Positions 31,033 to 41,204 of a stretch of 64,000 bases of DNA are shown here, in pieces. A program made the translations under genes and the position numbers. The notes below the pieces were generated by a model that searched no databases, was not told where the DNA came from, and saw only the letters and a list, made by a program, of their open reading frames with translations. Each line of letters opens with the position of its first letter. Position 1 is the stretch's first letter. The stretch comes from Selaginella moellendorffii (lineage: Eukaryota > Streptophyta > Lycopodiopsida > Selaginellales > Selaginellaceae). The stretch is taken from the NCBI RefSeq assembly GCF_000143415.4, contig NW_003314300.1, positions 387,581-451,580 of the forward strand. The letters are read 5' to 3'.

Positions 31033-33633
31033 TTATTGTGCTGTGATGTCTCTGGCCTTTGCCGGCTCCATCAACTTTTGCGCATCCTCAACCCTGCCAA
31101 GCTTGATCAAGCTCTCGGAAAGGATCCTAAACGTCTCCGGGTTTGGCACCGCGCCGCTCTTCCTCGTCGCCTCAAACACCGCATAAGCCTGGTCGATGTT
31201 TCCCGTCTTGCAAAGCCCTCCAACGAAGCTCACGCAGCTCACGGGATCCAGCAAGAACTTCTTCTCCCTCATCTGCTTGTAAACCTCCAGAGCTTCGTCC
31301 AGCTTCGTCGCTCGAGACAGTCCCGCGATGAGGATGCGATACGTGCAAGAATCAGCCGCGAGACCTTTGGTTCCCATCTCCGCGACGAGCTCGTTCGCTC
31401 GGCCCAGCTTCCCCAGCTTGCAAAACCCATCGATGAGCGTGTTGAAAGTCACAATCGTTGGCTGCAAGCCTGCGCCGCCGGACATCTCCCTGTAGAGCTT
31501 TTCGGCCTCGTCCATGCTGCCCCTCTTGCAGTAGCCGGCGATGAGCGAGTTGTAGGCCACCGCGTCCGGGGGAATGCACGCTTGAGTCATCTTCTCGAAG
31601 AGCTCCCTGGCTTGGATCACCTTCTCGGCCCGGCAAAGCCCCGAGATGAGAGTCGTGTAAGTGTACTTGTTTGGCTTGCATCCGGCCTCGAGCATGCTGC
31701 CGAAGACTTCCAAGGCCTTCTCCAGTTCCCCCGTGCGGCACAGCCCGTGGATGAGCGTGCTGAAAGTGATCACGTTTGGGACGTAGCCAGCAGCTCGCAT
31801 CGCCTCGAAGAGCTTGCAGCCTTCTTCCACCCTTCTGGCTTTGCATACCGCGTCGAGCAGCGTGTTGTAAGTCACCACGTCCGGAGAACACGAGTGGCTC
31901 TTCATCTCGGCGAACAAGGTGTTGGCTTGCTCAAGCTGGCCGGAGGAGCACAGGCCGTGGAGCAAAACGTTGTAAACGGGGACGTTTGGTTGGCAGCCGT
32001 GCTTGGGCATCTGCTTGAAGCGTTCCGAGGCATCTTTCACCTTCCCCGCTTGGCAGAGGCCGAGTATGAGCTCGTAGAACATAAGTCTGTCCGGGTGGTG
32101 GCCGCCTCGAATCATCTCGTCGAACAGGCTGCTCGCGTGGTCGACTCTCCGCGCCTTGGCTAGCGCTCGAACGAGGCTCGAGTACGCCTGCATGGACGGC
32201 GTCTGTCCTCTCATCACCATCTCGGACAGGATCTTCAAGGACTCGTCAAGCTTGCCAATCTTCGCGAGGCCGTGGATGAGAATGTGGTACGAGACGTTGT
32301 CCGGCTTGTATCCGCTTTCCACCATATGTTGGTATACTTCTCTCGCCTTCTCCATGTTGTTGGACCTCGCAAAGCCTTGCATGACGCCGTTGAAGGCAAA
32401 CACATCGGGGTTACACCCGGCTGCCATCATCTCTTCCAAAACTTTGTAGCTCTCCTCGGGCTTTGCCTCCTTCACCAGGCTCTTGATGATGGAGCTGTAA
32501 GTAAAGACGTTGGCCGCGATGTTCTTGTCTCTCATCTCGGACAAAAGCTTCCTGGCACCTTCGGTGTTCCCCGAGCTGCAAAGCCCGGATATGAGAGTGT
32601 TGTAAGTCCATCTATCCGGCTCCACTCTCTTCTCGCGTTTCATACTCTGGAACAGATCGAGAGCCTTTCCAAACTCACCAGCGTTGCAGCGGCTGTTGAT
32701 GAGGACGTTGTAAGTTACGAGTGACGGTACGCAAGACTCGCTCTTCATCTTCTCGAAGACTTCCAGTGCCTGTGCCAGCATCCCCGCTTTAGCCAAGCTT
32801 TGCACGACGAAGTCATAAGCGTCACCACCTATAGCACACTTGGCCTTGCTCATTCTTTTCAAGATCTCGTAGACGCGAACTCCCTTTCCGGCTTTCCCAA
32901 ACGCTGCAACGACGGCCGACCAAGTCTTGGACTCCACGGCCACCTTTTGCGATCCCAGGCAGTCTAGCACGCTCTCGATCTCTGCGAGACGCTCCTCCGG
33001 CTTCGCTGCGAGGAGCTGGATCAAACTCTCCAGCGTCGTCGAGGATCGAGGAGCAAAGTTGGATGCTACCATCGTCTTGAACGCGTCGAAGGCCTTGTCC
33101 GTGGAGTTCGTCGCGACGAGAATCTCGAGAAGAACGTTGTGGACATCCTTCTCAGCCATGAAACCATTCTCTGCCGCGATCATGGCCTCGCAAGCCGGTA
33201 TCAAAAGCTTGGATCGACCATCTCTCACCAAGCTGTGAAGAACGAGCTTGAAAGTTTCCTCGTCCACGTCCAAGAAGCCCGGGCCGCGCTGCTGGATCTG
33301 CTGGACGAGCTGGTTCACGACTCTCTTCTGGGCATCGAGGGAGACGCTGGAATGAGAGTAACCGCGCTGGCCTTCCACCCAGCTCAAGAACTTGAGCGCT
33401 ACTCGGCGATCTTTGATGGATTTCACGACCTCCACGGCATGCTGGGGCTCTACAAGGCCAGCATTTAGACCCTCGAGCCTCTTCGCCGTGTCGGGCGTCC
33501 ATCCCCCACTGAGAACGCGGCCGATCGTCTCAACCACGTCGATCTTCTTGGAAATCTTGGCCCTTGTGCTCGCCAATCGCGACTGGAAATTCCTGGAGCT
33601 GCTACTTACCTGATTGTAGCACGAGCGTAACAT
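31033..33633 (-). CDS. P-class pentatricopeptide repeat protein
   Basis: An 866-residue organellar RNA-binding protein made largely of regular 35-residue P motifs, for example VTYNTLLDAVCKARRVEEGC, ITFSTLIHGLCRTGELEKA and VTFNTLIDGFCKLGKLGRA. From about residue 230 to 850 the motifs run almost without break (roughly 17-18 by eye). P-class proteins typically stabilise, splice or activate organelle transcripts; the target is not predictable without decoding positions 5 and 35. The N-terminus (MLRSCYNQVSSSSRNFQSRL) is Arg/Ser-rich and acid-free, fitting a mitochondrial or plastid presequence. A CAG/GTAAGT site inside codons 8-9 is a possible alternative splice donor. The gene is one exon and divergent from the next PPR gene. 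Confidence 0.9.
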   Translation of the reverse strand: MLRSCYNQVSSSSRNFQSRLASTRAKISKKIDVVETIGRVLSGGWTPDTAKRLEGLNAGLVEPQHAVEVVKSIKDRRVALKFLSWVEGQRGYSHSSVSLDAQKRVVNQLVQQIQQRGPGFLDVDEETFKLVLHSLVRDGRSKLLIPACEAMIAAENGFMAEKDVHNVLLEILVATNSTDKAFDAFKTMVASNFAPRSSTTLESLIQLLAAKPEERLAEIESVLDCLGSQKVAVESKTWSAVVAAFGKAGKGVRVYEILKRMSKAKCAIGGDAYDFVVQSLAKAGMLAQALEVFEKMKSESCVPSLVTYNVLINSRCNAGEFGKALDLFQSMKREKRVEPDRWTYNTLISGLCSSGNTEGARKLLSEMRDKNIAANVFTYSSIIKSLVKEAKPEESYKVLEEMMAAGCNPDVFAFNGVMQGFARSNNMEKAREVYQHMVESGYKPDNVSYHILIHGLAKIGKLDESLKILSEMVMRGQTPSMQAYSSLVRALAKARRVDHASSLFDEMIRGGHHPDRLMFYELILGLCQAGKVKDASERFKQMPKHGCQPNVPVYNVLLHGLCSSGQLEQANTLFAEMKSHSCSPDVVTYNTLLDAVCKARRVEEGCKLFEAMRAAGYVPNVITFSTLIHGLCRTGELEKALEVFGSMLEAGCKPNKYTYTTLISGLCRAEKVIQARELFEKMTQACIPPDAVAYNSLIAGYCKRGSMDEAEKLYREMSGGAGLQPTIVTFNTLIDGFCKLGKLGRANELVAEMGTKGLAADSCTYRILIAGLSRATKLDEALEVYKQMREKKFLLDPVSCVSFVGGLCKTGNIDQAYAVFEATRKSGAVPNPETFRILSESLIKLGRVEDAQKLMEPAKARDITAQ

Positions 33634-33730
33634 CGCTCGCCATCGTCATCGCGGCCTCATCTCTCTACCCTAGCAAAATTCGTAGGGTTCTTCGCGACCA
33701 TGAGCTGGGCACTTCTTCAAGAAATCTGTG
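33634..33730. promoter_or_regulatory. 97-bp bidirectional promoter between two PPR genes
   Basis: The two start codons face away with only 97 bp between. The segment contains CTAGCAAAATTCGTAGGGTTC, with an AGGGTT telo-box-like core at about 33682. Confidence 0.4.
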
Positions 33731-35899
33731 ATGCCTGTCCAAATTCCATCCAAGAGAGCGCCTTCACACGATGATCTAGCTCGTCTTCTCCAATCGTGCA
33801 CGGATCTTGAGCGCGCGAAGCGTATCCACAGCCGGATTCACGACTCGACCGCGCACGGGAGTGGCATCATTCTCGCAAATCTCTGCGTTGCGATGTACGC
33901 GCGATGTGGCAGCATTGCCGATGCTAGAGCTACATTCGATTCTATCAAGAACCCTAATGTTTTCTCCTGGAACATCATCCTTGCAGCATATACCCGGGCA
34001 GGGCATCTGGATCAAGCCCAGCGTTTGTTCCATGCCATGCCCTTTTGGCAGCGTGACGTGGTAACATGGACGACCATGATTGCTGCGTACGCTCAGAACC
34101 AACGGCTCGATGAGGCCCAAGCTCTCTTTCTCTCCACTCCCGAGCACAATGCTGTCTCCTGGAATGCTATGATCCAAGCATATGCTGCTTGCGGATATCT
34201 TTCCAAAGCAAAAGCTTGCTTTAATACCATGCCGGCTACCGATATTGTTTCCTGGAATATACTTTTATCTGCTTACGCCGAAAGCATGTTACTCGAGGAC
34301 GTAACTTTACTTTTTAACTCAATGCCTCAATGGGATCTTGTGTCCTGGAATACGTTCCTTGCAGCAAATGCCCATTCTGGGCATCTGTATTATGCAAAGC
34401 GCATATTCGATGAGATGCCCGAGCATGGCTCTTGCTCGCGCAGCGTCATGATCTACGCCTACGTTCACGCTGGATCCGTAGAGGACGCCACGAAAAACGT
34501 ACCTCTCGGGGAAGACGATGTGGCATCTGGCAACGCGATTATCAGTGGGTGGTCACAGGCGGGAGATGTCCAACGAGCAAAGCTGGCGTTCGATTCCATG
34601 GGCCGCCGGGACCTAGTGACGTGGAATGCCCTCCTCGCCACGTACGCACACAATGGGATGTTAGTAGCAGCGGCTGCTACGCTGGACAAGATGCCCGAGA
34701 GTGACGCGGTGACGTGGATCACCATGATCTCTGCCTACTCACACCACGGCCACGTAGAGGAAGCCGAGAGGGTGTTTGCATCAGCGCCTGGCGGTAACAT
34801 GATGACGTGGAATGCCATGCTGTCGGCGTATGCCCACAACGGGCGTGCCGCGTCAGCGGAGTCCTTGTTCCGTACGATGCCACGTCGGGACAGGGTGTCG
34901 TGCAATACAATGATCGCTACGTTTTCACAGGCGGGAAAGCTGGGAAAATCCGAGGAGGTGTTCTTTGAGCTCTTATCGGATGAGGAGAAAGGAATAACTT
35001 CTTGGAACGCGATGATCGAGGCGTATGCCCGAAATGGTCATCTTGGAGACGCTCGAAAGCTCTTGGAGCTCATGCCCGAGTGGAACGCGGTAACCTGGAC
35101 GACAATGCTTGGGGTTTTTGCCGATGCTGGCCTTGTAGAAGACGCAAAGTCCTTGTTTGATCTAGCACCAGAGAAGGATTGCGTGTGCTGCAATGCTATG
35201 ATCCAAGCGTTTGTAGTAACTGGGCTCTTGGAAGAAGCGGAAGCAATGGTTTCGAGTCTTCCTTATGCCACTATATATGTTTGGTCAACGATGGTGGGAG
35301 CTTATGCAAACAGTGTAAAACTCCAGGAGGCCGAGGCTATGTTCTTTGCTATGCCAGAACGGAATGTTACGTGCTGGAACGTTTTGATAACAGCATATGC
35401 CACAAATGGGCAATTAGAAACATCGAGAAAAGTCTTTGATCGCATGCCAGAGAGAGACGTAGTTTCATGGTCGACGTTAGTCTCCTCATTTGCTCACGGA
35501 GGCCATCACTGCGAAGATTCCATGGGTATCTTCCGGGACATGGAATTGGAGGGCGATTGCGCTCCAGATGCCATATTCTTCTTGAGCATATTGAATGCTT
35601 TTAGGCAGCAGGGATTAGTGGATCAAGCATCACATTTTTTCACGTTGATGAGTGTCGAGCATGGGATTTTGCCATGGCAAGAACACTACAATGCGATGGT
35701 GGACACTTTGGGACGAGCAGGGAGAATAGCAGCAGCAGAAGAGCTCATAAACAACATGCCATTTGAGTCCCAAGTGGCTGTGTGGGGATCGCTCCTCACA
35801 TCTTGCAAGCGTTTTAGTGACAGATCCAAGAGGGCATCTTTGGCTTCCAAGAATATACTTGAAATGGATCCCACAAATTGTGCCCCGTACCTTTTATAG
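33731..35899 (+). CDS. pentatricopeptide repeat protein rich in short (S) motifs
   Basis: A 722-residue protein of repeated 31-residue S-type motifs, each reading roughly NAVSWNAMIQAYAACGYLSK then AKACFNTMP. The N-terminal L-type block (DLARLLQSCTDLERAKRIHS) is typical for PLS-subfamily proteins. After the repeats comes a partial E domain (HYNAMVDTLGRAGRIAAAEE, VAVWGSLLTSCKRF) that ends at NCAPYLL, so E2/E+ and DYW are absent. Very long S-motif runs are common in lycophyte PPR sets with heavy organellar RNA editing. The start is ATG 33731; the codon before is in frame but is GTG. Intronless. Confidence 0.88.
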   Translation: MPVQIPSKRAPSHDDLARLLQSCTDLERAKRIHSRIHDSTAHGSGIILANLCVAMYARCGSIADARATFDSIKNPNVFSWNIILAAYTRAGHLDQAQRLFHAMPFWQRDVVTWTTMIAAYAQNQRLDEAQALFLSTPEHNAVSWNAMIQAYAACGYLSKAKACFNTMPATDIVSWNILLSAYAESMLLEDVTLLFNSMPQWDLVSWNTFLAANAHSGHLYYAKRIFDEMPEHGSCSRSVMIYAYVHAGSVEDATKNVPLGEDDVASGNAIISGWSQAGDVQRAKLAFDSMGRRDLVTWNALLATYAHNGMLVAAAATLDKMPESDAVTWITMISAYSHHGHVEEAERVFASAPGGNMMTWNAMLSAYAHNGRAASAESLFRTMPRRDRVSCNTMIATFSQAGKLGKSEEVFFELLSDEEKGITSWNAMIEAYARNGHLGDARKLLELMPEWNAVTWTTMLGVFADAGLVEDAKSLFDLAPEKDCVCCNAMIQAFVVTGLLEEAEAMVSSLPYATIYVWSTMVGAYANSVKLQEAEAMFFAMPERNVTCWNVLITAYATNGQLETSRKVFDRMPERDVVSWSTLVSSFAHGGHHCEDSMGIFRDMELEGDCAPDAIFFLSILNAFRQQGLVDQASHFFTLMSVEHGILPWQEHYNAMVDTLGRAGRIAAAEELINNMPFESQVAVWGSLLTSCKRFSDRSKRASLASKNILEMDPTNCAPYLL

Positions 35900-36231
35900 C
35901 ATTTGAGTATAATTAAGATGTTTTCCTTATTCCTAAGGGTACATTTTTAACTTAAATTTAGGTCAAGTAAAAATTGTTTTAAATTTTTGTCCCTAAAAAG
36001 ATATGTCTTAAAAGAAAAAGTTATCACCTTAACTTAAGTATTTTTTAATATGCTACACAATATGAACAAAGGATTTAAGTTTGAGTGAATCATTTTTAAA
36101 ACACCTTGTATATTGCTAATATTTTTAAATTTTGTCCTTAAGCCATAATAATGAATTATAAAGTTGTTAGGCTATAGTGATAAGTTAAAATTTTATTAAT
36201 ATTAATTGAGGATTACTTGAATTATAAAATC

Positions 36232-36258
<27 letters not shown>
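36232..36258. repeat. TA dinucleotide microsatellite
   Basis: About thirteen uninterrupted AT/TA units in AT-rich intergenic sequence. Confidence 0.9.
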
Positions 36259-36263
<5 letters not shown>

Positions 36264-36739
36264 ATGGTAAATAAATATGTTTTAACAGAAAAAAAGATTA
36301 TATTCTCTAGTATCCCTACCACCTGACTACTTGAATAGTTAAATTAATTTTTAGTAAATTACCTTTAATATTTTTTTAAGCTTTAAATAAATACATTATG
36401 TATTTATATTGTTTTTGTAATTCATATATGAATCTATTGTATATTTTAGTTACAAAACTACATATAAGTGATCTCTCAATGGACAGTTTGCCATGTTCAA
36501 TTCACGCATTACAATTGAATCTTCTTCGGCTTAATCATCATATTTTTCAATTGTGAAAAGAAAGCAGAACTTTTTATTTTCTTTTCACACTATTTTTTGA
36601 ACTTTAACTGTTGAAAAATTAATTTCAAACTCGTTTTTTCCTACTATTGAATATTTTATGTTTAATTTATTATCTAGAAGAGACTAAAATATTTGGAGGA
36701 TTTGTCAATAAACTCTCTTGATTGGATTACTTCAAAACT

Positions 36740-37120
36740 AAATTGAAGGTTAAAGTAGTTTAAATAGTAAAAATTTATTAAAAATTTTGTGGTAAATACT
36801 TTTTAAAAAGTTTAATAATAATTTGGAATCAAATGGTGAAAATTTTAAAAGGATGGATAGAATATTATTACTGCTAACAAGTATATTATTAAGTACATGT
36901 AAAAACTCAAAAATTAATTTTATATCTATAAAGTAAAATTCATTATGAATCCACAATTCTTTAAAAAATTGATTGAGTTTCAAGATGTTTATGAGGCTTA
37001 TAAACATCTTAAAACTCAATAATTATTTTTTAAATTTGCATATATACAATTTTAAATCATGGAAAAAATATGTATTAATCATTATGCTTTATATATCTTA
37101 GCATAACAATAGCATAACAA
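36740..37120. repeat. dispersed repeat with internal hairpin (copy 1)
   Basis: Homologous to 40725-40990 (shared AGTAAAAATTTATTAAAA, GGTGRAAATTTTAAAAG and CTTAGCATARCAATA). Inside, 36972-36992 and 37000-37020 form a 21-bp stem (20 of 21 paired) around a 7-nt loop. Confidence 0.7.
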
Positions 37121-39212
37121 AATAATATTTATGAAAATTAAGAATGCATAATACACATATTATTTCTTCTAAAATGCTTTTAAAATATATTAAATTGAAA
37201 AAAAAACATTTTATCCTTGTGCTTTAGAGGAGCTCTTAAGTGTAATAATTTATTTGGAAATAAATGATAATATAAATTATTATGTAAAATTTTAAATTTT
37301 AAATGGGAAACAAGCAATAAGCTGAAATGAGTTGTAAACAATGCAATTGGATTAGATTAAAAGGTTTTTGCAAGTAATAGTCAATAAAAACTTTTATTTT
37401 GGAAAAAATGATGTTTATATAGAAATTAGATAGGAAATTTTCTAACTCTAATCAAATTGAGAAGTGATTTCTAAGATTTTGATATTTAAAATTTACTTTG
37501 AACAAAAGAAGAATATTTTAATTTTTACTTTCTATGTACTCAGATTTTTGGATAGAGCCAAATATTACTTGGTTTAAGTATTTCTAATTACTATATTGCT
37601 ACTATTTTTTTGGAGCATTTTAAACTTGTAGTGAAAGAACACTTCTAGTATGTAAAAATTACACTTTGTCAAATACCCTCTTGTGCTTTTTTTAGTGTTA
37701 TTTAGATTATTTTTTATTTTTCAATTTAGCTGCTTATTTATTTCTTTTTCCTGATGCCTTGGCTTGCTTTGCTTTCTCTTTTGTCTCTAAACATAAAATA
37801 TACTTGTCATTGGTGAGAGATGCCCCATAAGGTATCAGGACAAATTGTTATCACACATGAATTTGTGATTAATGCATGACAAATATCATCAAATGTAAAA
37901 CTATTAGTGGTGGATCTTCTCTTCCAATGCTTAAGTTCTCAACATCTTCTCCCAAGCTCATGGCAAGAAGAAATATCTCCAAGATGTCATTCTTACTATT
38001 GAGATTTGCATACAAACAAATAAAAAAAGGTGAGAACTCTTTTTTGGTACGTGATTGAAAGTATCTTTCACATTTTCAAGGATCCATTGATGTTAGATGC
38101 ATAGGATATTATCTAGTCTTCTTGAATCCAACTACAAAGTTTTTTGGTAACATGGCCTCATCCATAAGCATTTCAATTAGCACTTTTGTAGGAGTAAAAG
38201 AAGAATTGCAATAGGAGATTCAGATGGGATTGTTTTAAGTAGAAAGCATAAGTGTAATCTGTAGGCTTCACATCAAGTGTTCCGACATTTTCACAAGCTT
38301 ATATAGTAGCTTCAAGAGACACCTTTTGTATCATCTCTTTAACTAAGCTCTAGTAGCTTGTTAGAATCTTGATCTTGATTGTTTGTTTTGTTTATGTTAA
38401 AATCTCAAGTTTTGTATTTAAATTTCTTGGATTGTTCTACTTCATGCTTGTGATTCCCTTCAATGTTGGATTTTTAAGTTTTAAAGTTGTAATTCTTGAA
38501 TGGGTGAGTTTCAAGATTATAATTTTTTAAAATGGCTGGTGTAACCCTTAGGTCACCATTATTATGGAAAGCACTTGCCTTTAATCCAAGATTGCCACGT
38601 CAGTTGCCTATGATTATATTTATACATTGAAGTTTTATTATTATTTCACAAAGAGTGAATTTAAATATTTCTTTAGTGTACAATAGCTGGTGCCCCAAAA
38701 CTTTCCACAGCAGACTTTTCCTTGGACAAGTGAGGTTTGTGGGGCGTTAGTGAAGCAGGTCTGGAGCCTCTAGCGGCACCACAAGATGAACATGCACGAT
38801 GGGTAAAGCTTTTGAAAAACTTTTCCAGGCTACTATTGTTACAATGTTTCACGTTGCACAAAGGCCTATGATGTCTAGGCAACCTTGAAGGCCACCTACA
38901 AACAGCAAGCTCTAGCCAACATGGTGTATACTTAATTTAAGTGACTATGGTGACCATGGACATCGAAAAATTCCCCCAAAGATCACTTGACAAAAAACAA
39001 GATGGATATGTATGTGGAAAAGAAAGAGCGGGGCAAAATTCATTCAAGAATCTAACCTCAAAAAAAGTATATGAAAGCGTGTGAGGATTTCTGTAAAAAT
39101 TGTGAGAACTGGGTGGAGCTATGAGATGGCTTGGCGGGAAATTTTAATAAACCCTTTGAGCATATTGGAATATCCGCTTTTATATACCAGGGGTTAAAAG
39201 GTTAGGACATTC

Positions 39213-40573
39213 ATGGAGAGAGCAGAGGCTGCGAGGAAACGGCGGCGCGTAGCCGGGTATGATACAGGGGAATCCTGGCAGCAGATCAAGGCGCTAAATT
39301 GCAAGGATCTACTCAATCCCAACCAGGTGACCATTGTTCCTTACATGGACACTCGTAATCGAGGCTCTTTCCTTTTCGTGGGGTCACCGGACATGGATGA
39401 ATTGCTGTGGCACTGCCTGTCTCTTAAACCCGGGCAAGAGCTTGTTGTTGTCGGTCCCAAGGGCACCGGCAAAAGCTGCCGGTTAAGGGCAATGGCTGCC
39501 GCGCTGGCTCGGAGAAGAGTGTGATCGTTTGCGTGTGGAACTTGGAGAGTGCCAGCTCGCCGGCTGTGTTGCTGCGATGGCTACTTGATGGGCTACGCTT
39601 TGCATACTCGGGCGCGGACGAGCACAAGCCGGTTCTCGAGGCTCTCGAGGCTCTTTGGAGAGTGGGCGTGAGCGTAGCGAGGCTTCAAGAGTTTCTCAGG
39701 GAGAGGGCAGCCGCTGGTGACGATTTTACATTCGTTGCTGACGGTGCCGAGGCCCTGGATACTCGCGATTACAGTGGCACTAAAAAAGTGGACTCGAAAG
39801 AGCTGAAAGATACCTTGTTGACGCTCGAAGCCATCGTTTCTCCTTACAAAATCGTGTGGGGCGTGTCCCCGGAAGCGAGCCAGGCAGAGGCTGCCGACTC
39901 GGAGCGAGTAGCGATCTATTGTGTCGGAGGTTTTACCAAGGTTTGATCGTTTCTATACTTCTCGTGCTCGCCAACTAAATCCCGGCTGCAGGAACAAAGA
40001 GAAGTCTTTCTTCTTCACTCCGTGCTGGGAGCCGTCGTAGCTGGTGATATGCAGCGGACCAAGGACATGGATTTCTTCGCTGGTTTCCATCCCCAGTTTC
40101 TGGACGAGCTGGATGGGGCTTGCATGGAGATAGCTCGGATCAAGCAGGCAGGCGGACGCAAATCAAGACTTTTGTGGGGCGACACCGTGAGACTTGCTCC
40201 ACCAGTTGAGTTGGAGCCAAATGAAGTCTCTTTGCTTTTGAAAGATGAGGAAGATTGGCAGAGGGTGCTCCTGGAGTTTATCAATGGACGAACAATGTCT
40301 TTCGTCCGCAGGTCAGTCCAGCAAGTCGTGCGAATGTTGGACAATGCAGAAGCTATATGCAACTTCCATGGGAGAACGCAAACGATCGATAAGGATCCAA
40401 GGTACTCTGTATCAGAGCACGAGTTCTGCTCGTGTTTCGTGGAGCAGATCTACATGGAGGAGTTTCGAAAGGCCCGAAGCTGTCGTCAGCAGGAGCATGC
40501 AGCATGGTGGAATATGTTAACAGGTACGTATGACTGGCAAGCAAGACTAAAAGGCGAGAACTCCAGTGCATGA
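39213..40573 (+). pseudogene. P-loop NTPase of unrecognised family, frameshifted
   Basis: The N-terminal frame (39213-39524) has a basic start (ARKRRR) and a Walker A motif in LVVVGPKGTGKSCRLRAMAA. It ends at TGA 39522. The continuing protein (VIVCVWNLESASSP, then LLRWLLDGLRFAYSG and FTFVADGAEALD, a weak Walker B) is in another frame from 39512 on. No GT-AG pair of usable length joins them, so one base seems lost. An ordinary intron at about 39938-39990 joins GGFTK to EQREVF, and the frame runs to 40573. The layout resembles stand-alone P-loop ATPases such as RHS/Crinkler-type proteins, but I cannot confirm a family. Pseudogene versus sequence error is undecided. Confidence 0.6.
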
Positions 40574-41204
40574 TGGAGGAACGCATTCGCTAGCAGAGCT
40601 TGCTGCCAACTTTCGTATTTTAGTATAAATAAATCTTAAATGAAGCTTTCCAAAAAGCTGAAGCATGGTTTCAAAAACCACTCAAATTGTGCTTTAGAGG
40701 AGTGCAATATACATCGAAACCAAATTTGAAGTAATTTAATTAGTAAAAATTTATTAAAATTTATGTGGTAACAACTTAAGAAAGATTTAGTGATGATTTG
40801 AAATCAATTGGTGGAAATTTTAAAAGAATGGATGGAATTTTAAAAGTTAAGTTTATGTTTATAAAGAATAAGTCATTATGAATCTTTATAAACATCTTAA
40901 AACTCAATAAAATTCTTTTAAGTTTATGGAGAAAATACACTAATCATTATGTTTTTATATATCTTAGCATAGCAATAACATACTTTCAAAATATTATATG
41001 TTAAGTTGAAAAGAAATTTTTTATTAATGCATTATAAATTTCAAGAACATTTATGATAAAAATATATCGTTTTTAAATTCTACTTAACATTTTTAATATC
41101 ATTTATTAAAATTAAAAATGTGAAGTCTAAATCGTAGCCGTACATTTCTGTATTTCATTTCCATATTCCAATAGAAACCCTAAAACTTGGAGTGTGAGAA
41201 TGCG
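40574..41204. other. AT-rich spacer with dispersed repeat and telo box
   Basis: 40725-40990 is a second copy of the 36740 repeat in which only the right hairpin arm survives. AAACCCTAAA at 41175-41184 lies 20 bp before the next ATG and is a likely leader/promoter telo box. Confidence 0.5.

Larger units (their letters stand above)
35900..39212. other. AT-rich intergenic DNA
   Basis: Contains a TA microsatellite (36232-36258), a dispersed repeat with a hairpin (36740-37120), and at about 37830 a GGTATCAGGACAAATTG stretch that resembles an LTR-element primer site. Between 38680 and 38900 a GC-richer stretch has an antisense ORF of no recognised family. No intact gene was seen. Confidence 0.45.

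Noticed and set aside
36750-37019. 89-residue minus-strand ORF
   Set aside because: Lies inside the AT-rich hairpin repeat; composition-driven.
39213-40573. ORC4 origin-recognition subunit
   Set aside because: Walker A is present but the ORC4-type Walker B (DEFD) and flanking motifs are not.
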